From Acinetobacter suaedae (GTDB taxonomy: Bacteria; Pseudomonadota; Gammaproteobacteria; Pseudomonadales; Moraxellaceae): a stretch of DNA of 64,000 bases. The notes below the pieces were generated by a model. The model did not search any database. It was given only the letters and a program-made list of their open reading frames with translations, and was not told the DNA's origin. The stretch lies in NCBI RefSeq assembly GCF_008630915.1, contig NZ_CP043909.1, positions 1,612,001-1,676,000 on the forward strand, read 5' to 3'. Positions 45,106 through 53,390 of the stretch are shown here, piece after piece. The first letter of the stretch is position 1; each line of letters opens with the position of its first letter. The position numbers and the translations under genes were made by a program.

Positions 45106-45894
45106 TCACTTACCTTGGTAATTCGGTTTTCTTTTTTCAATAAAAGACTGGATACCTTCGTTTTTATCCTCGGTCGAAAAGAGTAGTTGGAAAGACTTAC
45201 GTTCTAACGTCAATCCTGCATTAAGTGGTACATCTTCACTCATCAAGGCCACTTCTTTGATTTGCTGCATCGCAATTGGTGGCATCTTCGCAAGACTCTG
45301 TGCCATTTTGATGGCTGTTGGAATCGTTTGGTCATCTTCGGTCACTTGGGAAACTAACCCAATGATGTAGGCTTCTTCAGCATTTACCATAGCGCCTGTC
45401 ATAATCATCCGCATGGCGTGAAATTTACCTACGGCACGGAATAACCGTTGAGTTCCCCCAGCGCCAGGCATTAGACCAACTTTGATTTCTGGTTGACCGA
45501 ATATTGCACCTTTACCTGCAATAATAATGTCAGCATGCATCGCCAACTCACAACCACCGCCCAAAGCATAGCCGTTTACGGCAGCAATAACTGGCTTTGG
45601 GCACTGTGCAATCGCATTCCAATAACGTTCGGTATGGCGTAATAACATTTCAGTTGAGGTTGCAGAGGCCATTTCTTTTAAATCAGCACCGGCGGCAAAA
45701 ACTTCTTCTCCGCCAGTTAGCACGATGGCATTGATGTCATCGTTAAAGCTTAATTCATTGAAAATCTGAGCCAATTGCTTTCGAACTTCACCATTCAAAG
45801 CATTTTTTGCCTCTGGACGATTAATTTTAACTACGGCAACCTTTGGAGTTGTGTAGTCAATCTCAATGAAATTACTTCCTGTTTTAGTGTCCAT
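45106..45894 (-). CDS. dcaE: Enoyl-CoA hydratase
   Basis: A 262-aa crotonase with both catalytic glutamates in place (AVNGYALGGGCELAMHADI and FGQPEIKVGLMPGAGGTQRL) and the ADLKEMA oxyanion segment VFAAGADLKEM. It hydrates 2,3-dehydroadipyl-CoA in dicarboxylate beta-oxidation. First gene of the dcaE-H-F operon, divergent from dcaA, with an operator copy midway. The Met at 45894 begins the family homology; the longer ORF start at 45921 has no support. Confidence 0.88.
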   Translation of the reverse strand: MDTKTGSNFIEIDYTTPKVAVVKINRPEAKNALNGEVRKQLAQIFNELSFNDDINAIVLTGGEEVFAAGADLKEMASATSTEMLLRHTERYWNAIAQCPKPVIAAVNGYALGGGCELAMHADIIIAGKGAIFGQPEIKVGLMPGAGGTQRLFRAVGKFHAMRMIMTGAMVNAEEAYIIGLVSQVTEDDQTIPTAIKMAQSLAKMPPIAMQQIKEVALMSEDVPLNAGLTLERKSFQLLFSTEDKNEGIQSFIEKRKPNYQGK

Positions 45895-46038
45895 TTTTAT
45901 ACCTATTGTTTCGCATGTCAAAATTTTATTTCTCTAGTAATGCTTATTTTGAAACTTATTTCAAGTATTTTTTATTTCATCTCAATCAACAAAATTTCAA
46001 GTAGACAGTAAGTCATTGAAAAATAATAAGTGAACAAT

Positions 46039-46065
46039 AATAAATTTCGTTTAGCGAAATTTATT
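46039..46065. promoter_or_regulatory. IclR-type operator copy 6, between dcaE and dcaA
   Basis: This is the cleanest copy: both 11-bp arms (AATAAATTTCG and its exact complement) are perfect around TTTAG. It lies about 145 bp from each divergent start codon. No other strong signal or ORF was seen in the 312-bp gap 45895-46206. Confidence 0.75.
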
Positions 46066-46206
46066 GTCAAAAAAGCTTGAAATTTTGGTTTTTATTCTCG
46101 TACTATGAAACACAACAACACTAAACAAGACTGAAAACGTAGCATCTGAAAGTGTAAGCACTGATGGGTGAGTACGAGGAAAATGAAATAAAAAGGGAGA
46201 TCACTG

Positions 46207-47361
46207 ATGATCCGTGATGAAGGAATGTTAGAACAATTGCTTACAACGATTCGCAATTTTGTAAAAAATGAATTAATTCCACGTGAACATGAAGTTGCTG
46301 AAGCCGATAAGATTCCTGATGACATCGTGCAACAAATGCGTGAACTTGGTTTATTCGGTCTTACTATTCCTGAAGAATATGGCGGTTTGGGTATCACTAT
46401 GGAAGAAGAAGTGAATGTGGCTTTTGAGCTTGGCCATACTTCACCTGCTTTCCGTTCTTTGATTGGAACCAATAATGGAATTGGTTCAAGTGCAATCTTG
46501 ATTGATGGTACTGAAGAGCAAAAACAAAAATACCTTCCAAGATATGCCAGTGGTGAAATTATTGGTTCATTCTGTTTAACAGAGCCAGAAGCTGGTTCAG
46601 ATGCTGCGTCATTAAAAACATCGGCTGTAAAAGACGGTGACTTTTATATTCTCAATGGCACTAAGCGTTTTATTACCAATGCACCTCATGCAGCAACGTT
46701 TACGGTTATGGCGCGAACTAATCCTCAAATTAAAGGTGCAGGCGGTATTTCAGCATTTTTAGTAGAAGCCAATACCCCAGGAATTACCCTTGGCAAAATT
46801 GATCAAAAAATGGGGCAAAAAGGCTCTCATACCTGTGATGTGATTCTTGAAAACTGTCGAGTTCCTGCTTCTGCACTGATTGGCGGAGTTGAAGGTGTCG
46901 GGTTTAAAACAGCGATGAAAGTTTTAGACAAAGGTCGTCTACATATCGGAGCATACAGCGTCGGTGTTGCGGAACGTATGTTAGATGATGCGCTTCGCTA
47001 TGCAGTAGAACGCAAACAATTTGGGCAGCCTATTGCCAACTTTCAGTTAATTCAAGCCATGCTTGCTGACTCAAAAGCTGAGATTTATGCCGCGAAATGC
47101 ATGGTGTTAGATGCTGCACGTCGTCGTGATGATGGCGAGAACATTAGTACGGAAGCTTCATGCGCCAAAATGTTTGCGACAGAAATGTGTGGTCGAGTTG
47201 CAGATCGTTGCGTCCAGATTCATGGTGGCGCAGGTTATATCAGCGAATATTCAATTGAACGTTTCTATCGAGATGTACGTTTATTCCGCCTATATGAAGG
47301 TACGACTCAAGTGCAACAACTCATCATTGCGAAAAATATGATTAAAGAAATAACAGGCTAA
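46207..47361 (+). CDS. dcaA: Acyl-CoA dehydrogenase (adipyl-CoA type)
   Basis: A 384-aa flavin dehydrogenase with SFCLTEPEAGSDAAS, NGTKRFITNAPHA, RKQFGQPIANFQLIQ and the catalytic Glu in LYEGTTQVQQLIIAK. It would desaturate adipyl-CoA and related dicarboxylyl-CoAs. AGGGAG lies 6-7 nt before the ATG. First gene of the dcaA-K-I-J-P operon and divergent from dcaE. Confidence 0.9.
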   Translation: MIRDEGMLEQLLTTIRNFVKNELIPREHEVAEADKIPDDIVQQMRELGLFGLTIPEEYGGLGITMEEEVNVAFELGHTSPAFRSLIGTNNGIGSSAILIDGTEEQKQKYLPRYASGEIIGSFCLTEPEAGSDAASLKTSAVKDGDFYILNGTKRFITNAPHAATFTVMARTNPQIKGAGGISAFLVEANTPGITLGKIDQKMGQKGSHTCDVILENCRVPASALIGGVEGVGFKTAMKVLDKGRLHIGAYSVGVAERMLDDALRYAVERKQFGQPIANFQLIQAMLADSKAEIYAAKCMVLDAARRRDDGENISTEASCAKMFATEMCGRVADRCVQIHGGAGYISEYSIERFYRDVRLFRLYEGTTQVQQLIIAKNMIKEITG

Positions 47362-47420
47362 CACGAATAACAAAAGGGGCAAGGAAAGATGCCCCAATAT
47401 CTGACAGTGAGGATGTGAAA

Positions 47421-48698
47421 ATGACAACCGATGTACTTAATTCAGTACCAACGAGTGAAGCAATCCAAACACCTAAACGTGTTTGGATGACTGCATTCGT
47501 TTTTTGTTTTTTTGTTCTACTTTGTGATGGTGCCGATCTTGGGATTTTGGCCTTTACATTAACCAGTTTAAAGGCTGAATTTGGGTTAACTAGTGTTCAA
47601 GCCGGTGCTTTAGGGAGTTGGTCAATTCTAGGAATGGCGATTGGTGGCCTTTTTGGTGGTTGGGCGAGTGATCGTTTCGGGCGTGTCCGTATTATTGTTA
47701 TTGCGACAGCAATGTTTGCCATACTTTCAGCTTGTACAGGCTTTGCTCAATCTTATGAACATGTGGCAATTCTAAGGTTTTTTACCTGCCTTGGTTTAGG
47801 TTCGTTATACATTACTTGTAATACTTTGATGTCTGAACTCGTACCAACTAAATATCGTACAACGATTTTGGCAACATTAATGACTGGTTTTACTTTAGGC
47901 TCGCTTACGATTACTGGACTATCTGGTTGGATCGTACCTGAATATGGCTGGAGAACGTTATATTTTATTACGATTGTACCCATTATTCTGGCTGTTTTAA
48001 TGTGGATTTTGGTTCCTGAACCTGAATCATGGAAACAATCTCGTGCTTTAAAGTTAAGCAAAGTAGATTCAACAAGCACAAAAAAATCTGTAAATCCTTA
48101 TATTGCATTATTTAAAGATAAACAACACGGTAAGATGCTGATGCTATGGTCATTTAGCTCCGGTTTCCTATTGTTTGGTTATTTCGGTGTCAGTAACTGG
48201 CTACCTTCTTATCTAGAAGCAGAATTAGGTATCAAATTTAAAGAAATGGCCGTTTATATGATCGGTACTTTCTTGACCATGATGTTTGCCAAAGTGGTTG
48301 CAGGCTTTGTTGCTGATCGTATTGGGCGTCGTACAGTTTTTGCTTTTGGCACCATGGGAACAGCACTTTTTATTCCTATCGTTGTATATATGCATACAGC
48401 TGAAAATATTGGCTGGCTGATGTTAATTTTTGGTTTTCTTTATGGGATTCCATATGCAATTAATGCAACGTATTTAACAGAAAGTTTTCCAACCTCTATT
48501 CGTGGTACAGCAGTAGGTGGTGCTTTTAACATTGGTCGTATTGGTGCAGTTTTTGCTCCTGTTGCAATTGGATATTTAGCACTGAATGGCTCGATTGGGG
48601 CAGGCTTACTGTTGATGGGTGCTGCATATTTTCTAGCAGGCTTGATTCCAACATTATTTATTAAAGATCGTCTCTATGATCCTCAGAAAGCTGAATAA
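47421..48698 (+). CDS. dcaK: MFS dicarboxylate uptake transporter (AAHS family)
   Basis: A 425-aa symporter with 12 hydrophobic segments. The acidic first segment CDGADLGILAFTLTSL and the loop motif GGWASDRFGRVRI, repeated in the second half as GFVADRIGRRTV, fit the aromatic acid/H+ symporter family. It sits between acyl-CoA dehydrogenase and CoA-transferase genes of the dca operon, so a dicarboxylate is the likely substrate. The ATG at 47421 is placed 7 nt after GAGGA; a GTG at 47415 is in frame. Confidence 0.88.
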   Translation: MTTDVLNSVPTSEAIQTPKRVWMTAFVFCFFVLLCDGADLGILAFTLTSLKAEFGLTSVQAGALGSWSILGMAIGGLFGGWASDRFGRVRIIVIATAMFAILSACTGFAQSYEHVAILRFFTCLGLGSLYITCNTLMSELVPTKYRTTILATLMTGFTLGSLTITGLSGWIVPEYGWRTLYFITIVPIILAVLMWILVPEPESWKQSRALKLSKVDSTSTKKSVNPYIALFKDKQHGKMLMLWSFSSGFLLFGYFGVSNWLPSYLEAELGIKFKEMAVYMIGTFLTMMFAKVVAGFVADRIGRRTVFAFGTMGTALFIPIVVYMHTAENIGWLMLIFGFLYGIPYAINATYLTESFPTSIRGTAVGGAFNIGRIGAVFAPVAIGYLALNGSIGAGLLLMGAAYFLAGLIPTLFIKDRLYDPQKAE

Positions 48699-48718
48699 AG
48701 TGAAAGAGGAAATGGCAA

Positions 48719-49390
48719 ATGGTGGATAAGATTACAAATAATATTGAGCCCGTACTGAAAATGATTCCAGACGGTGCGACGATCATGACTAGCGGTTTTG
48801 GTGTAACAGGTCAACCTACGCAACTGATTGAAGCTTTAATTGATCTTGGCAAAAAAGACTTGGTCATTATTAATAATAATGCTTCATCAGGGCCAGAGGG
48901 ACTTACGAAACTATTCTTGGCTGGATGTGTCAGAAAGCTCATTAGTTCCTTTCCAAAATCTGCTAGCTCAACCGTTTTTCCTGATTTATATCGTGCTGGA
49001 AAAATTGATTTGGAGCTAGTTCCTCAAGGTAATCTAGCATGTCGGATTCAAGCAGCAGGTGCTGGTTTAGGCGCTGTATTTACACCAACAGGATATGGAA
49101 CAAAAATAGCTGAAGGCAAGGAAACGAGAACTATTAACGGTAAAAATTATGTACTTGAATATCCACTTGATGCCGATTTTGCTTTGATTTATGCGGATAA
49201 GGCTGATCGTTGGGGAAACTTGACTTACCGTAAAGCAGCCAGAAATTTCGGCCCCATTATGGCGAAGGCGGCAAAAATAACGATTGCTCAAGTAAATGAA
49301 ACGGTTGAGCTTGGTAGTCTTGATCCTGAATGTATTATCACGCCGGGAATTTTTGTACAGCATGTTGTAAAAGTGGGAGATATCACATGA
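48719..49390 (+). CDS. dcaI: 3-oxoacid/dicarboxylate CoA-transferase subunit A
   Basis: A 223-aa class I CoA-transferase alpha subunit with the family signature TIMTSGFGVTGQPTQLIEAL and the PcaI-like stretches NNNASSGPEGLTKLF and YPLDADFALIYADKADRWGN. It pairs with the next gene product, and the ATG of that gene overlaps this stop (ATGA). In the dca operon it should transfer CoA from succinyl-CoA to adipate. Confidence 0.92.
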   Translation: MVDKITNNIEPVLKMIPDGATIMTSGFGVTGQPTQLIEALIDLGKKDLVIINNNASSGPEGLTKLFLAGCVRKLISSFPKSASSTVFPDLYRAGKIDLELVPQGNLACRIQAAGAGLGAVFTPTGYGTKIAEGKETRTINGKNYVLEYPLDADFALIYADKADRWGNLTYRKAARNFGPIMAKAAKITIAQVNETVELGSLDPECIITPGIFVQHVVKVGDIT

Positions 49391-50040
49391 CAGTTCAAAA
49401 ACGTTCTCGTGAAGATATTGCCCAAATTATTGCTTTAGATATTCCTGACGGCTCTTATGTCAATTTGGGTATTGGCTTGCCAACCAATGTCGCCAAATAT
49501 TTACCGAAAAATAAGGAAATATTTTTACATTCTGAAAATGGGGTTCTAGCCTTTGGCCCACCACCACAACCAGATGAAGAAGATCCTGATTTAGTTAATG
49601 CCGGAAAGGAGTTGATTACTTTACTTGATGGTGGGTGTTTCATGCACCATGGAGATTCCTTTGACATTATGCGTGGTGGTCATCTAGATATTTGTGTGAT
49701 TGGAGCATTTCAGGTTGCTGTAAATGGTGATCTAGCTAATTGGCATACAGGTAAAGTTGATGACGTTCCTGCTGTTGGTGGAGCAATGGATTTGGCTGTA
49801 GGCGCCAAAAAAATCTATGTGTATATGGAGCATCTAACTAAGAACGGTGAACCTAAAATCGTATCAGAACTTACTTATCCAATTACAGGTGAATGTTGCG
49901 TAAACCGGATTTATACCGATTTATGTATTATCGATTTGAAAGATCAAAATGCTTATGTCACCGAAATTGTTCCGGGACTAAGTTTTAAGGAATTACAAAA
50001 AATGACAGGCTGTTTTCTTACTGACGCACGCACGGCCTAG
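49387..50040 (+). CDS. dcaJ: 3-oxoacid/dicarboxylate CoA-transferase subunit B
   Basis: A 217-aa beta subunit with the catalytic glutamate in the SENG motif (FLHSENGVLAFGP) and the GIGLPTNVAKYLP glycine-rich opening. RGGHLDICVIGAFQV and KIVSELTYPITG complete the pattern of PcaJ-like proteins. The ATG at 49387 has GGGAG 8 nt before it and overlaps the dcaI stop. Confidence 0.92.
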   Translation: MTVQKRSREDIAQIIALDIPDGSYVNLGIGLPTNVAKYLPKNKEIFLHSENGVLAFGPPPQPDEEDPDLVNAGKELITLLDGGCFMHHGDSFDIMRGGHLDICVIGAFQVAVNGDLANWHTGKVDDVPAVGGAMDLAVGAKKIYVYMEHLTKNGEPKIVSELTYPITGECCVNRIYTDLCIIDLKDQNAYVTEIVPGLSFKELQKMTGCFLTDARTA

Positions 50041-50071
50041 TTGTATAAGAAACTCTCAAAAGGATTAACAG

Positions 50072-51388
50072 ATGAAAAAGATGATTTTAGCTGCAGCTTG
50101 TGCTGCGGTATCAGGGACTGTTTTTGCAAACAATACGCTAGATACAGAACAAAGGATTAATCTGTTAGAAGCTGAATTACAAAAACTAAAAGTTGAGCTT
50201 GCAAACCAAAAGGAGCTGCAAACGAATTTACAAGTCAAACAAGAGAAGATCCAACAGGATGTTGAAAAAGAAAAAGTAGCAAGTAATGTGGATAAGCCAA
50301 TCGCACCATCTTGGATTACATGGACAGATAATGTGAAAGTCTATGGTATTGCACGTATGGATGCCACGGTTGACTTTAAGTCATCTCCAGATAGTGGGGG
50401 GCGAACTACCAGTGCATTATTTCGTGCACCTTTCGAAAATGATAAGCGCTCTAATCACACACGTTCTGATGTAGGGATGACAGCTAGTCGTCTCGGTGTA
50501 TATTTTAATAATCCAAGTAAAACAGTAACGGGGAATCTTGAAGCCGACTTCTTTGATAGTAGCAATATGGGACAAGGCGATGGGAAGTTCCGTATTCGAC
50601 AAGCATTTTTCAATTATAAAGATTGGACTTTTGGCCAAACTTGGTCATTGATGTCTAATATGGAGACACGTACAGAGTCGGTGGATTATACCCAATTTGT
50701 CGGAACGTCTTATACGCGTACACCGCAGATGCGTTATAACTGGAATATTGATGCGAACCATAATCTCAAAGTTGCTTTGGAACATACTGGTTCACGTGTT
50801 TCTGCATTCCCATCACTTACAGGGAAATACACATTTAAAGATGGTCCTTGGTTAGCAATAGCTCAAGGTTTTGTGAATGAGAAATCGGTAGATGTAGCAA
50901 AGGATACTGTTAAAAAAGTGAGTTGGGGCGCAGGCGTTGGCGTAAAATATCAAGTGGATCCTAAACAATCAATTCAAGCAAATTACCAACATATTGTCGG
51001 CGATCAAAAGTTCATGCCATACACCTCTCAAAGTGGTTTAGTAAATGCTGGTAATTTAAGTGCAGCAGGTGATTTTTCTTTAAATGAAGAAAAAGACGAT
51101 TTGCTTATGAATAAGCTGAACAGTATAAACCTAGGTTATTCATACAAATTTAACAAGCAATGGCGCGCAAACTTATCGGCTTCAATGTTTGAATATGATT
51201 CTACAGCGTACTCAAAACTCAACCCTGATACTAACAAGCGTTTAACTGATTATGCAGCAAACGTGTTTTATTCACCGGATGAGCAAATGGACTTTGGTGT
51301 AGAGTATCACCAAGGTAAACGTGAGGTGTTTGATGGTAGAACAGCAGATGTGTCGCGTATTAACTTTGTATCGATGTATAAATTCTAA
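50072..51388 (+). CDS. dcaP: DcaP-like dicarboxylate porin
   Basis: A 438-aa outer membrane porin. Signal peptide 1-19 (cut after TVFA), then a periplasmic coiled coil with heptad-like spacing (about residues 24-65, RINLLEAELQKLKVELANQ), then an even series of amphipathic strands to the terminal Phe (NFVSMYKF), the outer membrane insertion signal. This layout is that of Acinetobacter DcaP trimers, which let dicarboxylates cross the outer membrane. Last gene clearly belonging to the dca operon; AAAGGATT precedes the ATG. Confidence 0.92.
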   Translation: MKKMILAAACAAVSGTVFANNTLDTEQRINLLEAELQKLKVELANQKELQTNLQVKQEKIQQDVEKEKVASNVDKPIAPSWITWTDNVKVYGIARMDATVDFKSSPDSGGRTTSALFRAPFENDKRSNHTRSDVGMTASRLGVYFNNPSKTVTGNLEADFFDSSNMGQGDGKFRIRQAFFNYKDWTFGQTWSLMSNMETRTESVDYTQFVGTSYTRTPQMRYNWNIDANHNLKVALEHTGSRVSAFPSLTGKYTFKDGPWLAIAQGFVNEKSVDVAKDTVKKVSWGAGVGVKYQVDPKQSIQANYQHIVGDQKFMPYTSQSGLVNAGNLSAAGDFSLNEEKDDLLMNKLNSINLGYSYKFNKQWRANLSASMFEYDSTAYSKLNPDTNKRLTDYAANVFYSPDEQMDFGVEYHQGKREVFDGRTADVSRINFVSMYKF

Positions 51389-51401
51389 TAGAGCATCATA
51401 A

Positions 51402-52628
51402 ATGATGGACAAAACAATTCGACCTTCAACCGAAGACATATTGTCAAAAGGCTTTATTTTTATCATGGCCATAACATGTGGTGTCTGTGCGGGGTCGAAT
51501 TATTATAACCAACCCTTAATTTATTCTATAGCTCAGGCGCTCAACACGAGCGCCGAACAGGTCGCTTTTACCATTGTTATTGGTCAACTGTCTTATGCAG
51601 CTGGCCTTTTTATTTTAGTGCCGTTGGGAGACCTTTTTGAGAAACGTAGTTATATCTGCATACTGATGTGTTTCACTGGTTTGGCCCAAGTCGGTTTGTC
51701 TCTTAGCCAAAGTTTGCCAGTTTTATATAGTTTCACTTTTTTGGCTGCTTTTTTTTCGATAGCAACTCAGGTGTTGGTGCCTTTTGCGGCAGGATTGGCA
51801 AGCCCTAAAAAAAGTCCATATGTGGTAAGCATGCTTATGAGTGGTTTATTCTTAGGTATACTGCTGGCGAGATCAATTGCTGGACTATTATCCACACTTT
51901 GGTCATGGCATGTGGTGTATCTATTAAGCGGGATGCTTATTTTAGCGTGTGCCTTGATGATGTGGTTAAAACTTCCTGTGAGTCGTAATACGCATCGCAT
52001 GACACTGATACAGATTTATCGTTCTTTATTTACGTTGGCCACTCATCAACCTCATCTCCTCAGACGTGGTCTGGCTGGAGGCATCGGTTTTGGTATCTTG
52101 GCACTTATTTTTACTACAATGACATTTATTTTAGCCAACGCCCCTTACCATTTTAATGATTTTCAAATTGGCCTGTTTGGTATTGTTGGGTTAGCTGGAG
52201 TATTTGCGACACATTGGGCAGGAAAACAAATTTCTGCACAACATGAGAATAAAGTCGCATGGATTTGTATGTGCTTATTGATCTTGGCTTGGGTTCCGTT
52301 ATTTTTTGCCCAACATTCACTGACTGCTTACGCGGTCGGAGTCATTATGGCTTACTTTGGGTTGTCTGCTATTCATGTTTTAAATCAGAACTTGATTTAT
52401 CGAATTTCTATTCAGGCTCGTTCACGTATTAATTCAATTTATATGACCTTATATTTTGCTGGAGCAGCATCAGGTTCATTTATTGCAGTTTATGCATGGA
52501 GACACTGGGGATGGGAAGGGTGTGTCATAATCGGTTTAGCCATGGCAATAATCAGTTTTGCAATAGACCGCATAGATTTCCGTGTCATGTCGAGACATAA
52601 AGACGAATTAAGCTCCAGTGAAAGCTAA
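51402..52628 (+). CDS. MFS transporter
   Basis: A 408-aa major facilitator with 12 hydrophobic segments and the conserved SNYYNQPLIYSIAQAL opening and PLGDLFEKRSYI loop. It resembles YnfM/DHA1-like transporters, often annotated as efflux proteins, and is not AAHS-like, so its role differs from DcaK. It begins 13 bp after dcaP without a good ribosome binding site and may be the tail of that operon. Substrate unknown. Confidence 0.85.
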   Translation: MMDKTIRPSTEDILSKGFIFIMAITCGVCAGSNYYNQPLIYSIAQALNTSAEQVAFTIVIGQLSYAAGLFILVPLGDLFEKRSYICILMCFTGLAQVGLSLSQSLPVLYSFTFLAAFFSIATQVLVPFAAGLASPKKSPYVVSMLMSGLFLGILLARSIAGLLSTLWSWHVVYLLSGMLILACALMMWLKLPVSRNTHRMTLIQIYRSLFTLATHQPHLLRRGLAGGIGFGILALIFTTMTFILANAPYHFNDFQIGLFGIVGLAGVFATHWAGKQISAQHENKVAWICMCLLILAWVPLFFAQHSLTAYAVGVIMAYFGLSAIHVLNQNLIYRISIQARSRINSIYMTLYFAGAASGSFIAVYAWRHWGWEGCVIIGLAMAIISFAIDRIDFRVMSRHKDELSSSES

Positions 52629-52633
52629 ATGAT

Positions 52634-53071
52634 CTATTTTTTATGAATAACCATAAGCGTTGCTGATGCAAAGGCATAGACTTTGCCCTGATTATCAATA
52701 ATTTTACCTTCTGTGGTAATAATGTTTCGTCCAGCATTGATAAGCTCAGCTTGAGCGTAATAGTTCTTGTTAACTTGCATAGGACGAATCATTTTTACAT
52801 TTAAGTCAATGGTACCGTAATTCACCCCAGCACCAAGTAAGCTATGTGCTGCGCTGCCCGTCACAGTATCTAAGACGGTTGCATAAAATCCGCCATGCAC
52901 ACCGCCCTGAATATTCATATGTTCAGGACTTGGTTGTACCTCGTAGGTTGCTTTACCTAAAGATACATCGATTAGTTTCATCGGAATAGTATGAGCCATA
53001 GGAGAGGCAGGAACTTCGCCATTCTTTAATGCGGTTAAAAATTCAAGACCTGTGTAATTCGAATCGCTCAT
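52634..53071 (-). CDS. PaaI-type hotdog thioesterase
   Basis: A 145-aa hotdog-fold protein with the family signature GGVHGGFYATVLDTVTGSA, which includes the catalytic Asp, and the INLDVKMIRPM-like strand LNVKMIRPMQVNKNYY. PaaI-type enzymes hydrolyse acyl-CoAs that stall in catabolic pathways. It converges on the MFS gene and has its own IclR-type operator 53 bp upstream, so it belongs to the dicarboxylate regulon as a CoA-recovery enzyme, by inference. Confidence 0.9.
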   Translation of the reverse strand: MSDSNYTGLEFLTALKNGEVPASPMAHTIPMKLIDVSLGKATYEVQPSPEHMNIQGGVHGGFYATVLDTVTGSAAHSLLGAGVNYGTIDLNVKMIRPMQVNKNYYAQAELINAGRNIITTEGKIIDNQGKVYAFASATLMVIHKK

Positions 53072-53123
53072 AAATCATCCTCTGATTTCTACACTGATAG
53101 AGTCACAATACTATAATTATGAA

Positions 53124-53150
53124 ATAAAATTTTGTATTACAAAATACATC
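53124..53150. promoter_or_regulatory. IclR-type operator copy 7, at the thioesterase gene
   Basis: Core TTTTG-TATTA-CAAAA at 53130-53144. It lies 53 bp before the thioesterase start on the minus strand. Confidence 0.65.
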
Positions 53151-53262
53151 ACAATGTATTTAAATTAAAGTTTATTTTTAAATATTAGTTAAGCTTATGT
53201 ATTAGTTTATGTTTTTAAGAATAATCAATGATTCACTCTATAAGAAACACATTAATAATGAA

Positions 53263-53289
53263 AATAAATTTTGCAATATGAAATTTATT
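53263..53289. promoter_or_regulatory. IclR-type operator copy 8, at the 600-aa acyl-CoA dehydrogenase gene
   Basis: Core TTTTG-CAATA-TGAAA at 53269-53283, with near-perfect outer arms AATAAATT/AATTTATT. It ends about 100 bp before the dehydrogenase ATG. The rest of the 319-bp gap is AT-rich without other clear signals. Confidence 0.7.
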
Positions 53290-53390
53290 TGATATTTTTA
53301 GGTGACTGGAATAATAAAAGTTCATTCAAGGAAAACTTATATCTGCTTTTACTGTCAGTAAACAGATGCGACAAATGAAAGGAAAAAACA

